In this document: piece by piece, positions 1-7,961 of the stretch
Numbering within the stretch: the first letter of the stretch is position 1
Layout: each line of letters begins with the position of its first letter
Assembly: GCF_003991135.1 (NCBI RefSeq)
Contig: NZ_CP016379.1
Span: 1,550,001-1,614,000, forward strand
Source of the DNA: Anoxybacter fermentans
GTDB lineage: Bacteria > Bacillota > Halanaerobiia > DY22613
DNA: 64,000 bases
Direction of reading: 5' to 3'
Position numbers and translations under genes: made by a program
The notes under the pieces: generated by a model
What the model was told of the DNA's origin: nothing
The model's input: only the letters and a program-made list of their open reading frames with translations
Database searches by the model: none

Positions 1-361
1 GTAGTGTCTTCAATAAAAGAACAAACATTGCTTCATTAGGATCTTCCTCTACAGTCAATTCCTTCACCAGATCCAATATGTAAGTTCCATACGCCATTCT
101 CAAAAGATCTTCCCGCAATTTGCTAAAAGATTCTTTGATAGAAGTCTGACTTAATTTATCGAGACTTTTCCCGCGATAGATGAGTAAATCAGCATATGTA
201 AATAACTGGGTTGAACTGGCCTTTGAACTCAGGGTACGACGTACCCCTTTGGCTACTACACGAATCTTTCCCCGATCCCGGGTATAATAAGTAATAATTT
301 TGTCAGCTTCCCCCAATTCAAACTGATGTAAAACAACTCCTTCAGTTTTATAAAGTGACAT
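1..361 (-). CDS. recO: DNA repair protein RecO, N-terminal part (gene runs off the window)
   Basis: The frame starts at the ATG at 361 and stays open to base 1, giving about 120 residues of a protein usually near 250. The N-terminus (MSLYKTEGVVLHQFELGEAD, then ADKIITYYTRDRGK and VAKGVRRTLSSKAS) is the typical RecO OB-fold start. The part that follows begins the helical domain, so the zinc-binding C-terminal region lies outside the window. RecO helps load RecA on SSB-coated DNA in RecF-pathway repair. Its place downstream of era and cdd is the usual Firmicutes order, although a Pcm-like gene and deoC lie in between here. Confidence 0.88.
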   Translation of the reverse strand, partial: MSLYKTEGVVLHQFELGEADKIITYYTRDRGKIRVVAKGVRRTLSSKASSTQLFTYADLLIYRGKSLDKLSQTSIKESFSKLREDLLRMAYGTYILDLVKELTVEEDPNEAMFVLLLKTL

Positions 362-443
362 GATAGATCCCGTCTCCTCTACACATTTTATACTATTTTT
401 TCGGCATCATTTTTTAAATACCTGCTTCAAAAGTTATAAAATT

Positions 444-1337
444 TTAAAAGATGGGGATCAAATGCCAATCTTCCTTAGTGTTATCATATTCAAATTCAAA
501 GTCTCCTATACCAGGCATATCAGCCATTTTCCAGAGTTCTATCAGTTGATTGTAATCCCGGGATTTGTTCAATTTACCCTTTTTATACCAGGTGATCAAC
601 AATAAAACCAGACCAACTGTCTGTTGAAAATTCAGATCTAAACCTTCTCCAAAAAGATATTGAGTCAATCGGTGATAACAGGATAAAAATTCAGGGTCTA
701 TACTTTCCTGTACATCAACACCCCGGATAGGTACAAAACTTACAGGAAAGCCAACCAACGGCCCCCGGTATTTTCCATCTTCCCGTAAACAAAGTTTGAC
801 AGTAACCGTAATAGCTCCAAAAAAATTAAATGGGATTAATATAATTCCATCATCAACCAATTGTTCTATCCAATCTGGGTAAATCAATCTGGTTTCTGCA
901 GTTACAATAATTCGATCATAGGGAGCAGCTACAGGATAGCCTTTCCGACCATCACCAGCAATAACAGTAACTCCTGGATACCCTACTTCCCTCAATATTC
1001 GGGCCGCTCGCTTTGCCAGATCAGCTTCTATCTCTATTGTATAGACCAGCTCATCCTGTCCTACAATTTCTGCCATCAAAGCCGCATTATAACCAGAAGC
1101 AGTACCTATTTCCAATACTTTTAATCCCTTTTTAAGTTCTAGCGCTTCCAGCATCATTGCCATTACATGAGGCTGTGATGAAGAACTTATATTACCTTTA
1201 ATCATAATTGCTCTATCTTTATATGCATCTATCGGTTCTACAAATCCCTTTAAAAAATGATGACGTTTAACATGACGAAAAGCCCGTTCAACCTCCAGAT
1301 TACGAATTTTTCCTTCCTCAACCAGTGAATCAATCAT
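444..1337 (-). CDS. Pcm-like protein-L-isoaspartate O-methyltransferase family protein
   Basis: A 297-residue protein with a SAM-binding motif I at about residues 95-106 (VLEIGTASGYNAAL), an acidic motif II (YTIEIEADLAKRA) and the AGDGRKGYP stretch typical of protein-isoaspartate methyltransferases. These repair isoaspartyl damage in proteins. It is about 80 residues longer than usual Pcm, with a C-terminal extension rich in aromatic residues of unknown role. The ATG at 1337 has no ribosome site. A good site (GGGAGGG, 1380-1386) lies 6 bases before an in-frame ATT at 1373, which would add 12 residues that fit the family N-terminus, so an ATT start is possible. The exact substrate is not certain. 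Confidence 0.72.
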   Translation of the reverse strand: MIDSLVEEGKIRNLEVERAFRHVKRHHFLKGFVEPIDAYKDRAIMIKGNISSSSQPHVMAMMLEALELKKGLKVLEIGTASGYNAALMAEIVGQDELVYTIEIEADLAKRAARILREVGYPGVTVIAGDGRKGYPVAAPYDRIIVTAETRLIYPDWIEQLVDDGIILIPFNFFGAITVTVKLCLREDGKYRGPLVGFPVSFVPIRGVDVQESIDPEFLSCYHRLTQYLFGEGLDLNFQQTVGLVLLLITWYKKGKLNKSRDYNQLIELWKMADMPGIGDFEFEYDNTKEDWHLIPIF

Positions 1338-1432
1338 AGCATCATTAAGCTGAGATAAATTATCTTTTTTAATTGTAATCCCTCCCTTTCATCTTAGTCT
1401 TTGGAAAATATATTTTTTTTAAACTAATAAAG

Positions 1433-1616
1433 TGATTTTACTGCAAAAAGCTAATTTTTCGCTTCAAAAAAAATTTTTCAAACTATCTAAAATTCGATTT
1501 CAGTAATTTGATTAGCTCATCACATCCTGTGATAAGGCCATTCTTTTCAATCTCACTAAGATGATTTAACGAAAAATTTCAATATTATTCAAAATTAGCT
1601 TTTTGCAGTTCAATCA
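1433..1616 (+). repeat. LPE palindromic element, copy A (short class)
   Basis: About 184 bp with ends TGATTTTACTGCAAAAAGC and GCTTTTTGCAGTTCAATCA, which are near-perfect inverted repeats. The interior carries one hairpin (CTCATCACATCCTGTGATAAG). It fills most of the gene-free stretch between the Pcm-like gene and deoC. No clean flanking direct repeat is seen. Confidence 0.9.
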
Positions 1617-1625
1617 TAAAATAAA

Positions 1626-1651
1626 AATAAAAAGGAGGAAATCCCTCCTGA
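1626..1651 (-). terminator. Rho-independent terminator of deoC
   Basis: Read on the minus strand after the deoC stop codon, AGGAGGGATTTCCTCCT forms a 6-bp stem followed by a T-rich run (TTTTTATTTTTAT). Confidence 0.7.
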
Positions 1652-1667
1652 TTAAATATTGCTGTTA

Positions 1668-2357
1668 TTAACTTTCCTCCTCTTCTCCTGTGACAATATA
1701 AACTCCAAAATCTGTTCCAATCCGATTAGCACCAGCATCCAACATATCTACTGCCTCCTCAAAAGTCTTAATTCCACCTGATGCTTTTACACCGATCTCC
1801 CGACCTACAGTTTTTCGTATCAGGCTTACATGTTCCCCTGTTGTCCTATAAGGGCCAAATCCAGTGGAAGTAACCACAAAATCAGCTCCACCCTCAACAG
1901 CCAGTGTACAGGCTTTGATAATCTCTTCATCAGATAAATAGCTACACTCGATATTAACTTTGACCAGCGCTCCCGGGCCTAAAGAAGATACCCTTGCTGC
2001 ATCAACTACAGCTTTAATGTCAGCTTTGACCAGGTCAAAGGCTCCTGATTTGAACGCCCCCAGATTCATTACCATATCAATTTCTTGAGCACCTTCTTTT
2101 ACCACCTGCCGGGTCTGAAATGCTTTAGCTTCTGTGGTATTAGCACCCAGCGGATATCCAATAACAGTTGTAACTTTTACTGAAGAACCTTTAAGTAATT
2201 TAACACACATGGGAACAAATATAGGATTTACGCAAACTGAAGCAAACTTATATTTAAGAGCTTCTTTACATAATTTCTTAATATCATATACATTAGCTGT
2301 CGGTTTAAGTAAGGTATGATCAATCATTTTTGATAGGTCACGTGGTTTCATTGCCAT
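1668..2357 (-). CDS. deoC: DeoC/DERA-family aldolase lacking the Schiff-base lysine
   Basis: A 229-residue TIM-barrel protein of the deoxyribose-phosphate aldolase family, which cleaves 2-deoxyribose-5-phosphate. Family motifs are present: IDHTLLKP, EIDMVMNLGAFKSG with the conserved Asp, and GVKASGGIKT with its second conserved Lys. The motif that carries the catalytic Schiff-base Lys (normally FVKTSTGF) reads FVVTSTGF here; the codon is GTT. A normal aldolase reaction is therefore doubtful. The start is the ATG at 2357, with AGGAG 8 bases upstream; the longer frame from the GTG at 2366 would place the ribosome site directly against the start. A terminator follows. It could be a diverged family member with another role. 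Confidence 0.8.
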   Translation of the reverse strand: MAMKPRDLSKMIDHTLLKPTANVYDIKKLCKEALKYKFASVCVNPIFVPMCVKLLKGSSVKVTTVIGYPLGANTTEAKAFQTRQVVKEGAQEIDMVMNLGAFKSGAFDLVKADIKAVVDAARVSSLGPGALVKVNIECSYLSDEEIIKACTLAVEGGADFVVTSTGFGPYRTTGEHVSLIRKTVGREIGVKASGGIKTFEEAVDMLDAGANRIGTDFGVYIVTGEEEES

Positions 2358-2398
2358 ACTTATCACTCCTTACAAAAGTACATATAAATACAATATTT

Positions 2399-3298
2399 TT
2401 ATTCTCTGTATCCCAGTCTTTTAAGTTCATCTTCACGTTCACGCCAATCTTTCTTTACCTTAACCCAAAGATCAAGATATGTAGAAACTGCTAATAGACC
2501 CTCTATATCCTTTCTAGCCAACTGACCTATTTTTTTTAGCATTCTACCGTTTTTTCCAATAAGAATCCCTTTCTGGGAATTCCGTTCCACATAAATAGTG
2601 GCCCGGATGTACATTTTATCATTACTTCGTTCTGCCATCTCTTCAATCTCTACAGCCACTGAGTGAGGAACCTCATCCCTGGTCAGGTGAAGAACCTTTT
2701 CGCGAATAATTTCTGCTACGATAAATTGCTCTAGCTGATCGGTGATCATATCCGCTGGATAATACATTGGTCCTTCAGGTAAATATTCAACAATTGCATC
2801 TACCAGCGTATCTAAATTCTGGCCTTTAAGGGCAGAGATGGGAATTACAGGAAAACCAGAAAAACGTTCATATTCCTTAATACGTTCTGATAATTCTTTC
2901 GGAGTGATTAAATCTATTTTATTTAAAACTAAAAGAATAGGTGTCTTTATACCTTGAATTTGATTTAAAATAAACTGATCCCCTTTACCTGGAGGATATT
3001 TAGCATCTACAAGAAATAAGACCACATCAACATCATTAAGACTTTCATATGCAGTTTTTACAAGATATTCCCCCATCTTATCATGAGGCTTATGAATTCC
3101 AGGAGTATCAATAAAAACTAATTGAGCATCGTCTCTTGTTAAAACACAGTGAATCCGGTTCCGTGTTGTCTGGGGTTTATCAGATGTAATCACCATCTTT
3201 TCACCGATCAGTGCATTAATCAAAGTAGATTTACCCATATTGGGACGTCCGATCATAGTTATAAAACCGGATCGAAATCCCTCTTTTGTCTCCATCAT
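2399..3298 (-). CDS. era: GTPase Era
   Basis: A 299-residue GTPase that binds the 3-prime end of 16S rRNA and acts in 30S subunit assembly. The P-loop GRPNMGKS is near residue 17, followed by switch I TTRNRI, DTPGIHKP and NKID. The C-terminal KH domain includes GILIGKNGRMLKKIGQ. Length is typical. It starts 3 bases after the cdd stop codon, so the two are likely co-translated. The order cdd-era-(recO) is the common Firmicutes arrangement. Confidence 0.96.
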   Translation of the reverse strand: MMETKEGFRSGFITMIGRPNMGKSTLINALIGEKMVITSDKPQTTRNRIHCVLTRDDAQLVFIDTPGIHKPHDKMGEYLVKTAYESLNDVDVVLFLVDAKYPPGKGDQFILNQIQGIKTPILLVLNKIDLITPKELSERIKEYERFSGFPVIPISALKGQNLDTLVDAIVEYLPEGPMYYPADMITDQLEQFIVAEIIREKVLHLTRDEVPHSVAVEIEEMAERSNDKMYIRATIYVERNSQKGILIGKNGRMLKKIGQLARKDIEGLLAVSTYLDLWVKVKKDWREREDELKRLGYRE

Positions 3299-3300
3299 TC

Positions 3301-3729
<429 letters not shown>

Positions 3730-4842
3730 CTATTGATATTCTACTTTTGTTGATAAGGGAACCACCTGAATCCAGGTCTGGCCTGGATTAATTTTCCATT
3801 CATTACCATCAGCATCTAAAAAGTGAGTCTTTTCACCCTTTTCTTTTATCCAGGTCCCTTTAAAGACAAAACCATCTTTAAAAAGAAGGGCCTTGTTAGA
3901 TCCAACCAATTTCATCTCTAACCGTCCTTCGTCATCTTTAACTTTAGTATCTACATACTGAACAAAAATATTGTAGGCATATATCTTTTTTCCACCTTCC
4001 ATTAAATGGGGTACACCATCAATAAAGCGTAAATAGTTTCCCTTTTTATCATCATATTTATATTCAACAGTATATCCTCCCCAATAATGTATTTTTATAT
4101 CATGTGCCGGAGTGGCTTTGGCCTGATTCACAAATCCCACCGACTGATATGGAAATCTTAAGCTGATAGCATCTGAATTATAATTGGATAAAAATTCCCG
4201 GAGATAGTTTATCCCCGTATAGAGATTATGAGGTGCACGCCGTTTTGAACTTCGCCAATAATAATTTTCTGAACGGATTTGATCCAGATGGTCTATGCCT
4301 GTCGTTACAAGCATATGAAAACCTTCAGGACTGGCACCAGCATGCAAAAGAAGTGCATCATATTCCAGGGCAGTTTGAATAAAATATGGTCTTGTACTCC
4401 GGATTGGTCCTACCCGCTCAGGAAATTTCTCATAATAAAGAGCTAAAAAGCGAGTAATTCCTCCTTCCACTAAAAATTCATATACGATAGAGGCATCTTC
4501 TAATCCTGCCTGAGGTCTGGCTGCTGGAGCATTTTCTACCATTACCATAATCGGACGAGGTAGCTGAAACTCTTTCATCAACTTTCCTAAAAATGGAGCC
4601 ATTTTCAACTCAACCGTTGGCCTACTTTCTATCGGATCATCATCTTCTTCTAGATCACTCTCATTGCTTTCTTTACCATTTCTAGTTTGAAACAGACTCT
4701 CTTCCTCAATATTTCTCTGTATCTTCAGATCAGACTCTACGTCATCACCAATACCTATTACAGGTTCTTCTTTTTTACCACAACCGCTTAAGACAATAAT
4801 TAGAACCAGAATAAACACAATACTCAATTCAGTTTTTCCCAT
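3730..4842 (-). CDS. DUF3048 (YerB-like) lipoprotein
   Basis: A 370-residue predicted lipoprotein. A hydrophobic signal peptide (residues 5-18) ends in the lipobox LSGC with the modified Cys at 21. An acidic, low-complexity linker (about 25-75) follows. The mature part carries blocks typical of DUF3048: RPIMVMVENAPAARPQAG, RFLALYYEKFPERVGPIRSTR and LLHAGASPEGF. Its biochemical role is unknown; it should sit on the outer face of the membrane. It ends 12 bases before cdd starts, so co-transcription is likely. Confidence 0.8.
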   Translation of the reverse strand: MGKTELSIVFILVLIIVLSGCGKKEEPVIGIGDDVESDLKIQRNIEEESLFQTRNGKESNESDLEEDDDPIESRPTVELKMAPFLGKLMKEFQLPRPIMVMVENAPAARPQAGLEDASIVYEFLVEGGITRFLALYYEKFPERVGPIRSTRPYFIQTALEYDALLLHAGASPEGFHMLVTTGIDHLDQIRSENYYWRSSKRRAPHNLYTGINYLREFLSNYNSDAISLRFPYQSVGFVNQAKATPAHDIKIHYWGGYTVEYKYDDKKGNYLRFIDGVPHLMEGGKKIYAYNIFVQYVDTKVKDDEGRLEMKLVGSNKALLFKDGFVFKGTWIKEKGEKTHFLDADGNEWKINPGQTWIQVVPLSTKVEYQ

Positions 4843-4903
4843 GAAGTTTACACCTCATTATATCTGGTTTTAGTATAAAATAGCTATTTACCCGATTTCA
4901 ATA

Positions 4904-5515
4904 CTAACTTTCTTTAATTCTATTTTTCCAATCAGGAACCAGTACACCACCTGATAAAATTAACTTAAGTCCTTCTTCAATGGTTATATTAAGATAAATT
5001 ACATCCTCTTTTGGGACTAAAACTAACATTCCGGATGTTGGGTTGGGAGTTGTAGGTATAAAGATGTTCATTACTTCTACCCCTGTTCTTTCCTGTACTT
5101 CTCTAATTCCATGGCCAGTAACAAACCCCAGCTGATAAACCCCTTTACGGGGATACTCAATCATAACCACCTGTTTAAAAGCAGTAGTTGTAGTCTGGTT
5201 AAAGACAGTATCAATAATCTGCTTTACTGTGATATATATCTGTTTCACTACAGGGATTCTTACCATCAACCATTCACTTAAAGCAATCAACCTTCGTCCC
5301 AATACATTTTTAGCAAAAATACCGGCGAAGATAATCAGAGCCAGACTTAAAACCACACCCAGACCATAAATCTCTCGCCCAAATATTATTTGAATTACCG
5401 GTCGTACTACCCTATCGAGAGTGGAAAAAATAGCAAAAATAATATAAACGGTTGCAACTATAGGAAGTAATACAATTAAGCCTGTAATAAAGTAATTTCG
5501 AATTTTTCTAAGCAT
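4904..5515 (-). CDS. DUF502 family membrane protein
   Basis: A 203-residue protein with two N-terminal membrane segments (about residues 8-30 and 48-68), then a soluble region with motifs of the DUF502 family: RIPVVKQIYITVKQIIDTV, VMIEYPRKGVYQLGFVTG and IFIPTTPNPTSGMLVLVP. The function is not known. The ribosome site GGGGGAGCAGG precedes the ATG. It lies between the CorC-type gene and the DUF3048 lipoprotein, both on the same strand. Confidence 0.82.
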   Translation of the reverse strand: MLRKIRNYFITGLIVLLPIVATVYIIFAIFSTLDRVVRPVIQIIFGREIYGLGVVLSLALIIFAGIFAKNVLGRRLIALSEWLMVRIPVVKQIYITVKQIIDTVFNQTTTTAFKQVVMIEYPRKGVYQLGFVTGHGIREVQERTGVEVMNIFIPTTPNPTSGMLVLVPKEDVIYLNITIEEGLKLILSGGVLVPDWKNRIKES

Positions 5516-5536
5516 TATTCCTGCTCCCCCTCGACT

Positions 5537-6820
5537 TCAATTAAATGGTAAAATGTTGATATGTAATTTTAAAATTCGATGACCTACCATCTCCTTAACA
5601 GTAATTTTAAGTTTATCATATTCTAAAACCTCTCCTGGAACGGGAACATGCCCTAAAATGCTTAAAACCAGTCCACCCAAAGTATCATAATCCTCAGCCG
5701 GTAATGATAAATTTAAAAGATCATTCAATTCATCTACAGACATTCGGGCATCTACAACCAGTTCTTTTTCACTAATAAAATGGTAGTCCACATCTTCAAC
5801 ATCATATTCATCCTGAATATCACCAACAATCTCCTCAATTAAATCTTCAATAGTAACAATCCCTGCAGTTCCACCATATTCATCTAAAACAATAGCCATA
5901 TGTATCCTTTTATTTCTTAATTCAGATAAAAGTTGATTTACCTTTTTGCTTTCAGGTACAAAATATGCAGTCCGCATCAAATCCTTAATAGTTACATTCC
6001 CAAATTCTTCTTTAACAAATTTCAATAAATCCTTTGCATATAACACTCCAACAATATTATCTATTGTTTTACGAAAAACAGGAATTCTGGAATGCCCTTT
6101 TGTAATAATTAAGTCAACTGCTTCTGCTAAAGGTGTATTCTCTTCAACACCAATAATATCAATTCTTGGTACCATTACCTCTCTTACAAGTGTATCATCA
6201 AATTCAAAGATAGAATGGATCATCTCTCTTTCTTCTTCTTCAATGACCCCTTCCTTTTCTCCTACATTTACAAATCGTATAATCTCATCTTCAGTAATAA
6301 ACGGCTGTTTTTTATTGGGGTCACCTCCTAAAAGTCTGATGGTGATATTGGTAATTTTTATCAGAATATTAACCAGTGGATTAAAAAACATAGAGACAAA
6401 CAATAAATAAGGTGCAGACCAATAAGCTACTCTCTCCGAATTTTGATTAGCAAAAGTTTTGGGAGTAATCTCACCAAAAACCAGAACTAAAATAGTCATC
6501 CCAAAAGTAGCAATCCATGGCCCTCTAATGCCAAAGAGTTCCAGAGCCAGAGTAGTGGCCAGGGCAGAGCCGGCAATATTAACTAAATTATTTCCTATAA
6601 GAATAGTAGTCAGAAGCTTTACCGGACTTTTTATCAACTTATCTACTTTAGCGGCCCGTTCATCTCCCCTTAGCATATCATGCCGGACCTTAACTTTGTT
6701 TAGTGACATTAAAGCCGTTTCTGAACCGGAAAAAAAACCAGACAGTAAGATAAAAATCCCCAAAAACCCCAATTCAACAAATTGAATTGGTTTCATTTGC
6801 CTGAGAAATCCTCCCCTCAT
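5537..6820 (-). CDS. CorC/HlyC-type CNNM-CBS membrane protein
   Basis: A 427-residue protein with the domain order DUF21/CNNM transmembrane region (about 10-190, starting FSGSETALMSLNKVK), a CBS pair (about 210-335, with VMVPRIDI and RIPVFRKTIDNIVGVLYAKDLL), then the CorC_HlyC domain at the C-terminus. The family is linked to Mg2+/Co2+ export or homeostasis. The ATG at 6820 has no ribosome site in front; GGGGAGG lies just inside it, so the second ATG at 6796 (MKPIQFVEL) may be the true start. It follows the DgkA-PAP2 gene by 11 bases. Confidence 0.87.
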   Translation of the reverse strand: MRGGFLRQMKPIQFVELGFLGIFILLSGFFSGSETALMSLNKVKVRHDMLRGDERAAKVDKLIKSPVKLLTTILIGNNLVNIAGSALATTLALELFGIRGPWIATFGMTILVLVFGEITPKTFANQNSERVAYWSAPYLLFVSMFFNPLVNILIKITNITIRLLGGDPNKKQPFITEDEIIRFVNVGEKEGVIEEEEREMIHSIFEFDDTLVREVMVPRIDIIGVEENTPLAEAVDLIITKGHSRIPVFRKTIDNIVGVLYAKDLLKFVKEEFGNVTIKDLMRTAYFVPESKKVNQLLSELRNKRIHMAIVLDEYGGTAGIVTIEDLIEEIVGDIQDEYDVEDVDYHFISEKELVVDARMSVDELNDLLNLSLPAEDYDTLGGLVLSILGHVPVPGEVLEYDKLKITVKEMVGHRILKLHINILPFN

Positions 6821-6831
6821 TATAGAGGTTT

Positions 6832-7530
6832 TTATTTTAAAAACTGAAAAATCAGTACAGTAACCAATATACCAATTAAACCGCCGGTCACCACTTCAAA
6901 TATGGAATGAATCCCACTCTCAACCCTACTCTGAGCTACTAAAAAAGCCATCAACAATACCAGGCTTGCAATCAAAGCATTGTCAGACATCAAAGCAATG
7001 GCTGTAGCCAGAGAAAATGCAATAGCACTATGCCCACTGGGCATACCTCCCCTTAAAGGCGTACCTTTTCCTTTCCATGATTTACCTAGAATTACAACAA
7101 ATATAGTAACCACCAGGGAAACAAAAGTAAGATGGGTTGGTGACTGTCGAATTCGATTAAAAAGATATAGTGTAACGGGAGTCAAATCATCAACAAAGAT
7201 CAGATATCCCACTATAATAGCATTAATTGCTGCAAAAAGAACTGCTCCCGCAGCCACATTTTTAGCAATCCGGGCCAACGGATGGTAACGCCGGGTATAT
7301 AAATCCACCACAGCTTCTACCGCTGTATTAATCATTTCAGTAATAATTACCAGGCTGATGGTAAAAAAGAGGATCAAAAGCTCCACTTTAGAAACATCAA
7401 AAAGAATACTCAAAAATAATGCTATAAGTGCTAAAATGAAATGAATTCGCATATTTCGCTGAGTTCTTAAAGCATAAATTAAACCAGTAATGGCATAATT
7501 AAAGCTATCAATAAGTTTTCTAACTTCCAT
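6832..7530 (-). CDS. Diacylglycerol/undecaprenol kinase (DgkA) fused to a PAP2 phosphatase
   Basis: A 232-residue fusion. Residues 1-115 form a DgkA domain: N-terminal amphipathic segment, RTQRNMRIH, and the ITEMINTAVEAVVDL metal-site motif. Residues 130-232 form a PAP2 domain with KGKGTPLRGGMPSGHSA and a later SRVESGIHSIFEV block. About six membrane helices are predicted. In Gram-positive bacteria DgkA phosphorylates undecaprenol; PAP2 proteins remove phosphate from lipid (pyro)phosphates, so the fusion could cycle a lipid carrier. Separate dgkA at this place between ybeY and cdd is the usual layout; the fusion is found in some Firmicutes. Confidence 0.86.
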   Translation of the reverse strand: MEVRKLIDSFNYAITGLIYALRTQRNMRIHFILALIALFLSILFDVSKVELLILFFTISLVIITEMINTAVEAVVDLYTRRYHPLARIAKNVAAGAVLFAAINAIIVGYLIFVDDLTPVTLYLFNRIRQSPTHLTFVSLVVTIFVVILGKSWKGKGTPLRGGMPSGHSAIAFSLATAIALMSDNALIASLVLLMAFLVAQSRVESGIHSIFEVVTGGLIGILVTVLIFQFLK

Positions 7531-7532
7531 GG

Positions 7533-7961
7533 CTACTCCCTATAAATCCCCAGTTGATTTAAAATTTCTTCTTCTCTTTGCCGCATAAGAACCCTATCTT
7601 CTTCCTCAATATGATCATATCCAAACAAGTGGAGCATTCCATGAACGGTAAGAAAAGCCAGCTCCCGTTCAATAGAATGGCCATACTCCTCAGCCTGTTC
7701 AATAACTTTATCCATAGAAATAACTATATCCCCCAAATATTCTTCATCCATCGGAAAAGAAAGAACATCTGTGGGAGCATTAATCTGCCGGTATTTAGCA
7801 TTTAATTTCTGTATCTCAGCATTATTAGTGATAAGAATACTCACTTCTAAAGCATCTTTTCTATCTTCCACATCCGCTGCATGCTGAACAACTTTCCTGA
7901 CCAGATCTTCAAGTTCAGGTGTAAATGCCTCGATATTATGGTTATTTATGAGAATCTCCAT
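7533..7961 (-). CDS. ybeY: Endoribonuclease YbeY
   Basis: A 142-residue zinc-dependent RNase involved in 16S rRNA 3-prime maturation and ribosome quality control. The zinc motif HGMLHLFGYDH is at about residues 107-117. It also has LNAKYRQINAPTDVLSFPMDE, typical of the family. The start overlaps the end of pgpH by 20 bases, and the stop (TAG) lies 2 bases before the DgkA-PAP2 start codon, so the genes are tightly coupled. Confidence 0.95.
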   Translation of the reverse strand: MEILINNHNIEAFTPELEDLVRKVVQHAADVEDRKDALEVSILITNNAEIQKLNAKYRQINAPTDVLSFPMDEEYLGDIVISMDKVIEQAEEYGHSIERELAFLTVHGMLHLFGYDHIEEEDRVLMRQREEEILNQLGIYRE

